Assembly (NCBI GenBank): GCA_015680685.1
Contig: MNCI01028444.1
Coordinates: 780,015-832,957 of the forward strand
Direction of reading: 5' to 3'
From: Gnetum montanum
Lineage: Eukaryota; Streptophyta; Gnetopsida; Gnetales; Gnetaceae
Length of the DNA: 52,943 bases
Shown: positions 35,103-47,210 of the stretch, in pieces
Layout: each line of letters begins with the position of its first letter
Numbering within the stretch: position 1 is the first letter of the stretch
Program-made: the position numbers and the translations under genes
Notes under the pieces: model-generated
What the model was told of the DNA's origin: nothing
Database searches by the model: none
What the model saw: only the letters and a program-made list of their open reading frames with translations

Positions 35103-36020
35103 TGATGAGCGGCTAGGTACCCCTACGCCCAACCATGCAAATCACGGGTGTTCACACACAACTTGGTCGAATTCCGTAGACTGTAAGCACTTAACATACA
35201 CTAGACCTCTAACCAGCAAAACCCTTTGTTAGAACGACTGTTGTCTTCTCAACCTTACTTGTGAGTATCTAGTGGCAATGGTTAAGTGAGATTGAGGCAA
35301 CTAATTTTTATAGTTTTTACTTTATCTTTTGGCGTCTAATTAAGGTACGAAAAGTAAGAAATGAAATATTATATAATCTATAATTATCCTAATCTGTATC
35401 TTAACTATTCCTAGCATAAGTATCCGATCCCATCTTCCAGGCACGTTCTGAGCATCCCCTAAACACTACTGGGTTACCAGACAGTAAGCGTCACTGGGTT
35501 ACCAAGTGTTGGGTTTACATTCGATATGGTCGTACTTATGGCCTTTACGAACTATAAGGGAGCAATAGCGATTAAAATAACAATAACAGGAACTTAAGCA
35601 ATTATCAAAGCATAAACATATTAAATTATTGAATGCATTAAATGGATAAGTCCAAATGCTGCAAGGAATGCTTGAAGAGTTCATCTTTATTGCCGTCACG
35701 CCAATGGGCTCAGATACATCAACGCTCAAATAAAGAGCTGGTCACTTTTCTTACACTTGCTATGCGCACTTGGAAAATATTCTATCTCTTGTGGGAACAA
35801 ACTGCAAGAGCTTTGCTATAACTAACAAAAAGATGCCTCAATGAGGTGGAAGGCCCTCTTATTTATAGGCCAAAAAAGGCGTCGCATAAACAGGGCCACG
35901 TCAAAGCATGGAAGGATGCATCGACGAGGCTACGTCAATGGGGCTGCGTCGACATGGCTGCATATACAGGGTCCCGTATACATAGCCTAGTAAACGCGGT
36001 GACCAACAAACACTTCATCA
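35103..36020 (-). repeat. 3' LTR of element C
   Basis: Begins TGATGAGCGGCTAGGTACC and ends AACACTTCATCA. Partner of 49567-50495. Minus-strand TATAAATAA near 35860-35870. The U3 side (35876-36000) has GC-rich units built on GGCCCCGT/CATATACG and GCGTCGAC. Confidence 0.92.
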
Positions 36021-36032
36021 TACCCCCACAAC
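36021..36032 (-). other. Polypurine tract of element C
   Basis: The minus strand reads GTTGTGGGGGTA directly before the 3' LTR, the same as in A. Confidence 0.8.
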
Positions 36033-36159
36033 TAAGTAAAAACTCATCCTCAAGTTCCTCTTACAATTTGGAAGGTATGGACTTTTATTTACAACACACA
36101 TGACTTGACACACACATGACACACACATCAATTTTACCAAGTGCCCGAGTTATAGAGAA

Positions 36160-39023
36160 GGACAAGTTACAAAAATGATGGTGTTCAGGGACAAAATTAA
36201 ATACCTTGCCGATCCTAGAGTCTCTACTGTGAAGAAGGATGCAAAAATTGTCGGAGAAGATCACACCATCTTTGGGGGCGGTGGTTTTGACAAACCTTCA
36301 CCAGCCTCTGGCCCATGCGACAACACTCGCATGAACAATGGTTGCCCCGCAGCAGCTACGATTTCTGGAGGCAACCGGAAGGCCTCCAAGAGAGCCCTTA
36401 TTTTTCCTCTTTGCTTCTGGGATCGTTCACTATCCAGGCAGCTTCACCAATGTGTGCTGGAACTGGAATCTCCCAAGGACATGGCAACGCTAGGAAGAGT
36501 TCTATTAGGTTGACAAACCAAGCTACGAACTACTTTCGTTCGATGTCGAAAGCTCAGATTGATGCTTGCAGCTACTGGTAGTCATTCATCTAACAGGCCA
36601 AGTTCTCCATGACTGCACATTGTCCTTCAAAGCTCGTGCGGAGGACCTTGATTTTCACGTTTGCTATTTCCAATTTCTGCTTCATTGCTTTGTGCGTTTG
36701 GAACTCACCCTCGTATAAAGAATACAAGGCAGCCACTTATTTCTCCAATTCGGACCATGGTCTCCCAATTGTGAGCATGGCCAGGTTTGTATAGCGAAGG
36801 TTGGCGAGCTCCATATACTCTGTCATTTCTTCAATCTATAGCTCCTTGAGGTGGATTTCAGCCTGATTGTAGGCATTCAACCCATCAAAGATAGGTTGCC
36901 ATACTTCACCTCCTTCTTGGAGCTGTTGGAGCGCTTGGTTCAGCTTGGCTTTTGCGACTTGAATCTACTTCTCATTTACTTCCTTTTGTAGTCCCACTTG
37001 GTCCCTGTAATGATTCTTGATTTTTTCAAACATCAGGGCCTCATTCTTCCAAGTGATGATTTCGATGGCAGATTTTTTTCGTAAAGCCTGAACCTCCTCC
37101 ATGGACAAATTTCGATTCTCAGCTACCAACCTTCTCACATTAGCATTCACCCCAGCTATCTCTTCCTATTGTTGGTTTATAAAATTTTTCATGTGCTCAT
37201 TTTCCACACCAACATTACACAGGCGATGAACCTCTGCGGCCAACCTAACATTCTCCTAGTGAACCTCCATCAACTCCTTGTTTAAATTATATGCTTGAAC
37301 GTCTGCTAAGGACTTATCAAAGATCGCTAACTCTCGTTCATCCTCAACTATCTGAAGTTTTAGTTGAAGCTATTGAAAAGCTTCATCTCTGATGAGCTCA
37401 CGATTGAGGAGAGCTAGATTGGCAAGTTGGGCTCTTAACTAGGTGACTTTCGTTGTCAAGCATTGACAAGTGGCTTAATTAACTTTAAGTTGCCCTTCCA
37501 AAACCAAGCTCTTACCTCTTGCTGATAGCAGCTCCGACTGCGTTGCAGTGATGTTATCCGGAAGATCAAAGACATCCGGAAGCAGTTGCCCAGTTCCTAC
37601 TAGTTGATCTAATAGTTCTTCGTGTTGGGCTGCATCAATCCTACTACATGAAGTTTTTGCGGATGCCTATACATCTTGAAGCCCATGCACATCTGGTATA
37701 GGCACCGCCGGTGCATTGAGAACTGTAGCAATTGTATCAGCAACCACTTCAGCCGCAATCTCCTATCCCTAGTGCTGCATCACCAGGACTGTCGCCCCTT
37801 CACCATCTTCCAACCATACCGAGAAGGTATTAGCATTCCCTAAAATTTTAGGAAATAACTGTTGGGTTGATATTGTTACCTCTCGGATGCTAGAATCTAT
37901 TCTAGCTGGCACTTGTGTTCAGGCGGCGAAGAACATTGACCCTGCTAGATTGTTCTTACTATCTCAAGAGTGATTGTCAGATCTCGTGGATGTGTTCTAC
38001 AATGATTTGCAAACCCAACCTTATTATTTACGTAGGTGGTGGAGGTGGTTGCTACTCCTCCTCTGTCTACGTCATGGTTGGAGCCCTATCCTTCATCATT
38101 TCATGTCATGAGGCAATCAGGGCATGTCAAATTGTATCATTGGCATACCGTGCTATCCCTACCCATTTGCATAACTTTCTAATTAGGTAGGGGAAGGGGA
38201 GAGCTTGTCTTCCACATTCACTTTCAGCGAACCTTTTTTCAATTTCAAAAAATAGTAATTATGGAAGACTCATCAAGAACTTCCCACTTAGAGTGGCACA
38301 TGCACGAGTGGAGAAGGCCATGATTTTGCTGGGTCTTACTGTTGGATTCAAGTGGTAACATGTGATCTTTGAATATACCCTCTCCACTGTGGTTAGAGAG
38401 CCAAACTCCTTGTGGTCTTTCCCATAGCATCCCCTGATCCACTCCCTTTTTACCTCAGGGTCTGCTTGTTTTGGGATCTCTACCACATCTGCTCCGATCT
38501 CGAGCAATCCTAGATCTTGTGTTATTTCCTCTGAAGAGTAAGAGACATATATGTCTTTAATTCTTACTTTGGACCCCAGTTGCTAATTCATCTAGAAGAG
38601 ATAGGTCTCTCCTAAGTACCATTCACTATTAGTTGTGATGATTGGCCACATCGGAGAGCTTTGTAATTAAAGTCCCACATCTTCTGGTGCATTCTCGAGG
38701 AATGGTCCAAAGTTTAGCTCTTAGAGGACCATCTGTTGCACTTCGTGTGGCTTGATAGCATCAAGACAGGCTTAGGTCAGGGTGACCTCAAGCCGTGGTG
38801 CTATCCTCGGAGTCTCATCCCCTTGTGATTGCTCGTTGGGAATCTCCTCTTCGGGAATCTGATGGATAGATTCCACATCAGGTCCTTCACGAAGGGGGCC
38901 AGTTGCATGAGAGCCCTCTACGTGCTATGGTTGTTGCATGCCTCATCCCCTTCCCGTTCGTGCATGCTTGTCCCTCAGTTGTGATGGTCCTTCGCCCCTT
39001 GGATGCCTCGGTTTGGGTGCCAT
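36160..39023 (-). pseudogene. Extra ORF between integrase and 3' LTR of element C
   Basis: From an ATG at 39023 (MAPKPRHPRGEG) one minus frame runs to about 37950, then shifts and continues to about 36550, with scattered stops, mostly TAG. The first 330 residues are globular, with SKVRIKDIYVSYSSEEIT, MAFSTRACATLSGKFLM and GRQALPFPYLIRKLCKWVG. This resembles the 'putative plant transposon protein' domain found in Athila-type elements. The rest is rich in Leu, Glu, Lys, Gln and Ala in heptad-like order (for example LLNRELIRDEAF, KELMEVH, LVAENRNLSMEEVQALRK at 36965-37150), predicting a long coiled coil. No membrane segment is seen. The lower limit is uncertain. A and B lack it. Confidence 0.6.
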
Positions 39024-40885
39024 ATACAATCAAACATAACCACCCATTAGACCATGCATAAGTAACTCAAGATGGTCCTTATACACCTTTTGAGTTCGAC
39101 TAAGTTATGTTGTTGGCATGGGCATTCCATTAAGTCTCCTAGAGTGTTAATTCATGGGTTAGAGCCAAAAACAACAAGGGATGAGTTGAAGTTTAAACGA
39201 TTGTTTTCGTTTCTTCCCTTAGAGGTGCGAAGTCTTAATTAACTAATTGATTAATTAATTAATTAATTAATTACACATAGGCTTCACCCCCGCACCCATG
39301 ACTAAGAGCATACCTCTAGTTGCTTAAAAGGGCAAGGATCGGTGGATGTTGACATGCGATGGAATGTAGGTGCTTGGGAAGAAGTTGGGCAGAAAAAATG
39401 ACAAAATCTCCTCCCAATTTGTTTCCAGAATGATGAAATCTCAAAGTGCAGTGGGCATATATATAGGGGTTACACACTACGTCAACGGGGCTGCGTATAC
39501 GAGGCCCCGTATATGTAGGGGGTCGCACCCGTTGACCAACATTGACTAGCCCATAAAAAGCCTAAAAATGAATTTAAAATGCCAAATTAGGGTGGTTGAA
39601 GTGCGTAAGAGACCAGGAATGCAATCGAGGACACGAGGAAGGTAACTTGGCTAGAAAAAGAGTCAAAGGTAGGAGAATGTGGGGAAAAAGAACTTTGTGG
39701 AGAGGAAATCAAGCAATGGGACCCTAAAAACAATCAACCATGAAATCTAAAGGATGGGAGACTTAACAAGCGGGACCAAGAATATGTAGGTGGGTCCTCC
39801 CCATAGCAGGCAATAGCCTTAGTAGCCCCTGCATATCCTAAACCCTCCGTGGGCCCCGAGGTCAAGAAATCATGCTCGCAAGTTAATACTCCTACCCAAG
39901 AGATCCCGCCAAGGCATGAGAAGCCCATGGAAACCATGACAAACTCTCGCAACATAAGACGGGCAATGAGGTGACTTATGGAGAGAAGTGGATGAAGAGA
40001 GAGACGAGAGAATGGAAATTTTGATCATCAATCACATGAAACCCCGTGTGCAGTTGTGGTTAAGTGACCTGATAGAACCTTTCCTGAGTTCAGACCCAAA
40101 ACCATCCGCATACAGTGACATCGCAGCAACAGACAAAGCCCTAGCCATCCCCCAAGGAGGCAGGAATGCACCCACAGAGAACCATCACTCCAAAAAATGT
40201 GAGAGGAAGGAAGTGAAGTAGGACTAAGTTAGAGGGGACAAAGGAAGTCCCATAACTAGTGCTTGTGGCCCATGAGAGGCAGTCTAATGGGTGTGCTTTG
40301 AATTCCCACATAGTGATGTCATGATTTTTTTGATTTTTTTTTTCGTGGGAACCACACCATACAAAGACCCATGCATGTTCGCATGCATTTGACCAAGGGG
40401 TATGCTTTGAATCCTCATGTTTATTTTATTTTATTTTTTTGAATTTTTTGGTGAGGACCACACCATGCAAGGTCAAATTGCCCAGGAGCTTCCTTGGAGA
40501 GAAGAACGTGGAGCGGTAGGAAATCCATAAGGACACACTAGCAACCCAGGAGATAGGAGAGAGTGACGAATGTTGCATTCCCCTTAAAGTCACACCCAAT
40601 TCAAACCATTGGGTCATCCCCGAGTCTGGGAACTACACAAGTCACACATTAATTACAATATTTTTAAGTGAAGGAGTTGCATGTTCTCAACAGAAGGAAA
40701 ACCTTAGAGTGGGTGAATTGGTGGATGACATGGACTCACTGCTAATTTTATGAGCTGAAAATAGACGTAAAGTCCAAGGACAACCATGCGAGGGCGGGAG
40801 CCAAATAACTAGGTGGGCTATTGTACATGATCCACCACAATGAAAACCATCTGCGCCAGACAGCTGATGACAATAAGACTACGTA
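39024..40885 (-). other. 3' untranslated sequence of element C
   Basis: No coding region. Blocks at 39770-39860 and 40220-40640 match A (2040-2110, 2480-2780) and B (25140-25200). A TTAA microsatellite lies at about 39237-39272. Confidence 0.55.
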
Positions 40886-41125
40886 TTAGCAATCATGTGA
40901 AAATGAAACACACACAAAGAAATGAAAAATAATTAAAGAAAGGAAAAAATTAACAAGAATTGGTAAACGTATGAACAATGTTGAAAAACAAAAAAGTGTA
41001 AAACAAAAAATTACAAAATAGTAAGGGGTGTAGTGGAATGGATTAGCATCCCCCACGATTAGGTGGAAAGGAGGAGATGCAAAAAATGGAACGTGGCTGA
41101 CTAGGTGATGATGAGGTGGTAGCAC
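40886..41125 (-). other. Hydrophobic tail ORF after integrase of element C
   Basis: A 79-residue frame rich in Phe, Leu, Ile and Tyr (FVIFCFTLFCFSTLF, FFLSLIIFHFFVCVSF) follows the integrase end. The same positions in A (about 3000-3260) and B (about 29900-30120) are also T-rich in the sense strand and give hydrophobic readings. It may be a C-terminal extension of Pol, an env-like relic, or just a T-rich spacer; I cannot choose. Confidence 0.35.
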
Positions 41126-41149
41126 TAGTTAAGTGGAGTTCACAAAAAG

Positions 41150-42480
41150 GTTTCAGTTGTTTCTGGTTGACCAACTGCATTCTTGTGGGGTCCTTAGGTT
41201 TGTGGATAAGCAAGGCCCTGAATGGGAAGGTTTCAGAGACAATATCAGGTCCCTCCCATAGTGTTTGAAACTTGGTCGGTTGAGATACATATGAGGGGTT
41301 CTAATACAACACCTTGTCTCCATGTCTTAATGTGACCTTCTAGATCCTAAGATCATGTCAATTTTTTTTATAGGCCTTGTGGATCTCATTTGAGGATAGG
41401 GCCACTAATCAATTCTCATCTAGCACACTTAAGTTGATCAGTCGTTCACATTGTGCTAGTGGTAGGTCAAGGCCTAAGTCACTGGCTATGGATAGTGTTC
41501 GGAGTTCTACCTGGATTGGAAGTTTTGATAATTTTTCGTACACTAACTCATTGGGAGAGTACCTTACAGGAAGTTTCCAAGTGGAACGATAGGCCCAAAG
41601 GGCATCGTTGAGTTTGGTGCTCCAATCCCTCCTATATTTGCTAATGGTTTTGGTAAGGATCCTGGTGATTTCCCTATTGGTGACTTCGGCCTGCCCATTG
41701 GCTTAGGGGTGATAGGGTGTTGTAAATTTGTGGATGACCCCCAAGTATTGCATGAGTTTTCAAAAATTGGCACTCATGAAATGAGTGCCATTATCAGAGA
41801 TGAGTGCATGTGGCACTCCAAACCTGTTAACAATTTGTTGTTGGACAAATTGTGTGGTGGTGGTTGAAGAACAGTCGACGACGGCTACCACCTCCACCCA
41901 CTTGGTGCAGTAGTCCATGGCTACAATGATGTACACCTTTCCATTGGATAGGGGTGTGATGGGCCCCATGAAGTCGATGCACCAAATGTCAAAGGGCTCC
42001 AGTGGTTGAATCCACTATTGAGGTCCCTCCATCTATGCAGTCATCCCACCGTCTCTCTAGCATTGATCACAGGAGTGGGCAAACCATTGTGTGTCCCTGA
42101 AGATTATGGGCCAGTAATATCCTGCAAGTGGGATCTTAATGGTTGTGCAGTGTCCAGCATAGTGGCCCCCACAAGGACCACCCTCGTGAGCATCTTGGAG
42201 GATGTGCAACATATCTTCATCAGGGATACACCGTCGAACCAGGCCATCTACGCACACCTTGTAAAGGTGGCCATTGATTTCCATGAAATGCTTGGCCTTA
42301 TGGAGAAACTGTTGTTTCTACCGATGGTTCCACTCCTTTGGCAACTCTTAAGTGGTGAGGTAGTTGAGGATGTGGCTGAACCAAGGGGCTTCCTTGGGCA
42401 CTTGCGGATCGACTGCACCTACAAAGAGGAGTTCATCTAGAAATTGGTTGGAGAGGGGCTCCTCCTCTTCTACGTCATCC
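41150..42480 (-). pseudogene. Integrase of element C
   Basis: The zinc domain shows HEGGPCGGHYAGH...CDQC (42057-42284). The catalytic core shows FMGPITPLSNGKVY with the first Asp in WCIDFMGP, SDNGTHFMSANF (41760-41969) and [10 protein letters not shown] with the catalytic Glu. All three catalytic acids survive, unlike in A. The C-terminal part contains [15 protein letters not shown] and KFQTLWEGPD (about 41240). Stops (mostly TAG, for example after CDQC and in EGPQxW) break it. Integrase would join element cDNA to the chromosome with a 5-bp stagger, in line with the duplications seen. Confidence 0.85.
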
Positions 42481-42482
42481 CA

Positions 42483-42989
42483 TCATAACTGAGATAAGTG
42501 GTCAGCAACCACATTCTCAGTCTCCTTCCGGTCTACCATGGTGAGATCAAACTCCTGAAGAATCACCAGCCACCGGATGATGCAAGGGCTCACCGTTGGT
42601 TTGTTCATCAAGAATTGAATAGCACTATGGTCAGTATGCATGAACACCTTGTATCCCAGCACATAGTGTTGGAATTTTTTCCAAGTGAACACCACTGCCA
42701 TCAACTCCTTTTTAGTGGTGGTGTAGTTAAGCTGAGCACCCATAATGCTACAGCTTGCACAGTGGATATACTATGGATGTTTCTGATCGTCACACTATGT
42801 AAGCACGGCTCCCAAGGCGTAATTAGATGCATCCATCATGATGTGGAAGGGCCTAGGCCAATCAGGTGCCCGTAGAACTGGAGTTTCTATGAGTTTCTGT
42901 TTAAGCAATTAGAATGCAGATTCACATTCCTTGGTCTAAATGAACGGAGCATCTTTCTTTGTAAGTTCTACCAATGGCTTGGCGATCTT
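42483..42989 (-). pseudogene. RNase H of element C
   Basis: The run 42483-42743 is intact, with LNYTTTKKELMAVVFTWKKF, HTDHSAIQFLMN and ENVVADHLSQL, the classic Ty3/gypsy RNase H pattern (TTxKELxAVVxAxxKF ... TDHxAxxxL ... NVVADHLSR). Upstream are connection residues with RPFHIMMDASNYALGAVL. Two TAG stops lie near 42770-42800. It would degrade the RNA of the RNA-DNA hybrid. Confidence 0.85.
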
Positions 42990-43835
42990 CAAGAAGTTTT
43001 CAATGAAGCGCCAATAGTAATTAGTGTGGCCAAGGAATGACTAAACATCTTTTATGATGCTTGGCTGGCGGGTGATCCCTTGGATGACCCTAATCTTTTC
43101 AGGATCCACACTAATCCCTATCTGTGAGATGCGATGCCCTAGCACAGTGCCTTCTTGGACCATTAAATGGTTTTTCTACCAATTGAGCTACAGATTAGTG
43201 TCTACACACCTTTTCAGAACCTACTCAAGATGGGCCAAGGCTTGCTCAAACATGGCCCCATAGGTAGAGAAGTCAACCATGAATACTTCTACCCCATTGC
43301 CAATCTATTGCTAGAAGATGCTGAGGACAAGGTGTTGGAATGTGGCGGGCACATTACACAGGCCAAAAGGCATCTTCTTGTATACAAAAGTCCCCCATGG
43401 ACTTGTGAAAGTTATTTTGGCCTAGTCCTATGGTGCTATTTGGATTTGGTTATAGCCACTATAACCATCCAAAAAGTTGTAATAGCAGTGCCCTGCGATG
43501 GTGTCCAACACCTGGTCCACAAATGGGAGTGGAAAGTGATCCTTGAAGGTGGCCATGTTGAGCAATCGGAAATTAATATAGACCCTCCATTTTCCACCTT
43601 TCTTTGGCACAATAAAGAGTGGGCTGACCCATTCGCTATCGGTAATAGAATAGATGAACCACACCTTTAGCAACTGTTCAATTTCATCTTTGACGACTTG
43701 CTTCAGTTTGGGGTTCAATCGTCTTTGTGGCTGCCATCGTGGCTTCATGGAGGGGTCAATATAGATCTGATGTTGGCAAACTCGAGGATCAACTCCAATT
43801 AACTTAGGATATGACCATGCAATGCAACATCCCAT
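42990..43835 (-). pseudogene. Reverse transcriptase of element C
   Basis: The intact run 43428-43835 carries QRRLNPKLKQVVKDEI, SPLFIVPKKGGKWRV, PLPFVDQVLDTIAG and YNFLDGYSGYNQIQI (motif A with its Asp). Next come FGLCNVPATFQ (motif B) and VEVFMVDFSTYG (motif C, about 43262-43292), where the first Asp of the usual FMDDF is Val, removing a metal-binding acid. Then VLGHRIS and FLGHTNYY. Several TAG stops follow motif C. The gene order RT-RNase H-integrase is that of Ty3/gypsy. Confidence 0.88.
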
Positions 43836-45029
43836 TTGTTCACCACCTTTAGCAACTTTTTCTTCTGTTCCAGAGCAAGGGTGGCATTGATAATTACTGA
43901 CTTTCCATTTCGCAAAAATGCATATTCTAAGTGAGTCAGTAAGGACTTGAGTTCCAAGGGCTCTTGTTTGAAGCTTTCAGGGATTTGTAGCTTCCCCCAA
44001 TCATCATGGTCATCAACAGTGGAGACCTGTTGATGAACCTCTTCCATTTCATCCATGCTTTCTACATAGGCTTGTATAATCCCCTTAGATGGTTCCATGC
44101 ATAATGCACTGCTAGCAGGATTAGTTGTCAGCCACTGGGTGCCCTCTTGATTGGTGGTTGTTGTGTACAAGCACTGTTGGACGGGTGATTCCTCGGTACA
44201 TCGACTGCATGCTTGAATGGATATCTGCTTAGCGGACCATACCTGCTGCACACAGTTGCACCCTAGGTCACTGTACGCAATGCATGAAATGTGTTTCTTC
44301 TCAATCTTCCTGAAAGGATTTTCATTTGAAATTTCAAGGGACAGATCTTGGAGTCCTAGTCGTGCATCCACCATGCTTAGCCAGGCTCTTCCCATTATGA
44401 TTGGGAAGTTTCCCTTGCAATTCTTCACATGGATGACCAGGAAATCAGCAGGATAGGACCATCCACAAATGGTGTCACAATGTCCTCCATCAATCCCAAG
44501 TGAACGGTGATGGATTGGTCTACTAGCTCGAGCCGAATGTTGCTCTTATTTAGCAGGGACAAGTTCCAGTTCTTGTACATGTCATGAGAGTCAAATTGAC
44601 TCCTGACCCCAAGTTCAGAAGAGCTTTACATGGCTCATTCCCTGCCACCTGAAGATAGATGAGGGGGCTTCCCAGATCAGTCAATTTTTGGGGAAGATGA
44701 CTAAGCTTTATCTAGTTGATCACGGCATGTGTGAGCATAACCGTTTGGATGTTGGAGTGTGGTTGGCTTGAAGGCTGCTCGAGTGGTGAAATAGTGGAGG
44801 CACTTGAAGGTTCAGAGGCACTGGCCATAGGTGTATGTGAGGGTATGTTTATATTATTAGACCAGAAAAAAGGATGTTTTCATGGTTTGGGTTCCGATCC
44901 ACTCAATTGAGGTGCCGGGTGTAGGTTGATAGCCCTCATAGCATTTCGTTGCTATGGCTATGGCTGTATCTCTTCCTGCATAGGTGGAGCAAGTGGCAGT
45001 TGAGTGGGATGTTGTGGAGAAGGAGTGAC
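43836..45029 (-). pseudogene. Aspartic protease and linker of element C
   Basis: The active site reads CKALLNLGSGVNL at about 44595-44630, with Asn where the catalytic Asp should be; A has LLDLGSS. The C-terminal protease tract IIMGRAWLS is in an intact frame (43799-44428), which runs on through the linker (ALCMEPSKGIIQAY, DHDDWGKLQIPE) to the pre-RT segment with LLTHLEYAFL and overlaps the RT frame by 37 bp. Above about 44430 the frame is broken. The solo LTR at 45035 separates it from gag. Confidence 0.78.
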
Positions 45030-45034
45030 AGGAG

Positions 45035-47205
45035 TGTACTGACCGAAATCGTCGGTGTAAGGCTGGAAGGGAAACAGACATCGAGAGATCATTGGGCAGA
45101 CACAGCTAACCCTGCCTTCACCTGAGGATAAACTAGAAAAGTAAACAAAGGCAGAGTGCCTTGGATGGTCTGCATACAAATCAACCAAGGACTTCCCTGA
45201 GCGTAAGCTATGGCTAGTGCTGGGGTTATCGTAAATGGTGTAAACGGGATGTAAACGGAATGCAAACAATGACACAAAATGTAAATAGAGCATATTGAAT
45301 TATCAATAAAGCATAAACAGAGCTAAACAATGCATAAACAGAGCTAAACAATGTAAATGGAAGGCAATAATGAAACTATATTGTGTTTTTTAAATAAGAA
45401 TGTACACTGGTCAAAGCATAGCTACACGTATGGATGGCAGGTTAAGCACTAAGCCCCAGGATGATGTTTGAAGTGTTCAGATGCTAGGAGTCAAGTTTGT
45501 CTGTGTGTCCTAAGCTGCTACTTGATACTTCCTAAGCTGCCAACCTTCAAAATCATCCACCACGTTTATGTGAATTGATAGGGTATTTATAGGGCTGGGC
45601 CGGACTCGGGCATGGAATCCGTGGATGAAATCAACGGCTGAAAGATGAGAGAAAACAGGATCATGTGACATGTTTTCAATGGATAGTTGTGCTCAGGTTG
45701 GATGCGTGCTAGCGAGAGTTGGATGTGTGTTGGACAGTTGTACACGAGTTGGATGTGTGTCGGCAAGCTATGTTCTTAACCAAGTATATTGCATTGTACA
45801 ATTTATGGGTTATTCAGGCTCATGAAAGCACGTTTAATTTAGAAATGAGGACCTGACATGCCCACACATGTGGATTTACAATAAAATGTACAATAAGAGA
45901 AATTTGACCCCCGCTCGCTTGACCATGGACCAATCGCTCTAGGATGTCAAGATGTCAATTTGAGGTTATTCGAGGCATCTCTATTTGACCAGGGCTTCCA
46001 ACATGAGTTCTCTAGGCTTCCACATGTCTTCAGCATGCGTTTGAAGCATCTTTGTGCAAGTGTGACTACTAGTCATGCTACAGTCACGCTGGCCATGACC
46101 TCAGCATGACTTGAGCATGAGGTAGGAAAAATGTAATTTTTGACATTGAATTTGGAATTTTTGAAGCTTTTTTTAAGCACAACTACTTCTTGCTTGTGTG
46201 TGATCTGGATCTAAAAATTTGAGTTTGAATGTGTTTGATTTGGATCCTGTTTTGAATAGGTCACATTGTGGTCACACCCAACATGATTGCCTAGCGTGAC
46301 CTGCAGTGTGACCTTAAAAACTTACAATTTTGAGCTAACATTTGGAATTTTTGAAGGCTAGGACCCATAGTTATCAATAGTGGACCCTACAGATGACTTT
46401 CACCCTTGAAATCAAGTCATTTTGACTTAATTTTGGGGCTCTAAAAGTTGGTCACGCTATGGTCACACCTAGCATGACTGCCTAGCATGTTCTGCAGTGT
46501 GACTTGCAGTGTGACCTCAAAAACTTGCAATTTTGAGCTGAAATCTGGATTTTCTAAAGGTTGGGACCCATAGTTATCAATAGTGGACCCTAAGGATGAC
46601 TTGCACCCTTGAAATCAAGTCATTTTGACTCAGTTTTGGGGCTCTAAAAGTCGATCACGTTGTGGTCACGCCCAGCATGACTGCCCAGCGTGACCTGCAC
46701 TGTGACCTGTAGTGTGACCTCAAAAACTTGCAATTCTGAGCTGAAATCTAGAATTTTTGAAGGCTGGGACCCATAGTTATCAATAGTGGACCCTAAGGAT
46801 GACTTGCACCCTTGAAATCAAGTCATTTTGACTCAGTTTTAGGGCTCTAAAAGTTGGTCACATTGTGGTCACGCCTAGCATGACTACCCAACTTGACCTG
46901 TAGTGTGACCTCAAAAACTTGCAATTTTGAGCTAAAATCTGGAATTTCTGAAGGCTAGGACCCATAGTTATCAATAGTGGACCCTGAGGATGACTTGCAC
47001 CCTTGAAATCAAGTCATTTAGGCTCAGTTTTGAGGCTCCCAGAGTTGGTCACGCTGGGGGCAAGCTAGCTTGACAGTGTGATCAAGCTGGCTTGAGCAAG
47101 CTGGACTTGAGCTTCATGCCTTAGTCAAATTTTGACTCCTGAATGCTTGAAAGGGTTTGATTTGTTCTTGTTTCAAAGTGTTAGGCCAAAATTAGTGGTG
47201 TTTCA
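45035..47205 (-). mobile_element. Solo LTR of the element-D superfamily, inserted in gag of C
   Basis: On the minus strand it starts TGAAACACCACTAATTTTG and ends GACCGAAATCG's complement with ...CAGTACA, like the LTRs of D. Both flanks are AGGAG (45030-45034 and 47206-47210), a perfect target duplication. No internal region exists between them. It is longer than the D LTRs (2171 against about 1480 bp) mainly because of a tandem array at 46260-47047. TATA box TATAAATA at 45584-45591 on the minus strand. It arises by recombination between the two LTRs of a full element. Confidence 0.88.
46260..47047 (-). repeat. Four tandem copies of a 191/203-bp unit in the solo LTR
   Basis: Units start near 46260, 46451, 46654 and 46857 with (G)GTCACxxTxTGGTCAC; a fifth begins at 47048 and stops. 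Spacings are 191, 203, 203 and 191 bp. The 12-bp difference is an extra CTGCAGTGTGAC-type segment in the two middle copies. Each unit holds the block CCCATAGTTATCAATAGTGG. D LTRs lack this array. Confidence 0.85.
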
Positions 47206-47210
47206 AGGAG

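Noticed and set aside
36175-36513. 112-residue plus ORF as a gene
   Set aside because: It overlaps the lower end of the extra minus-strand region of C and has no counterpart elsewhere; it is likely a chance opposite-strand frame.
45035-47205. A captured host gene inside gag of C
   Set aside because: AGGAG duplications, TGAAACACC start, TATA box and match to D LTRs show a solo LTR.
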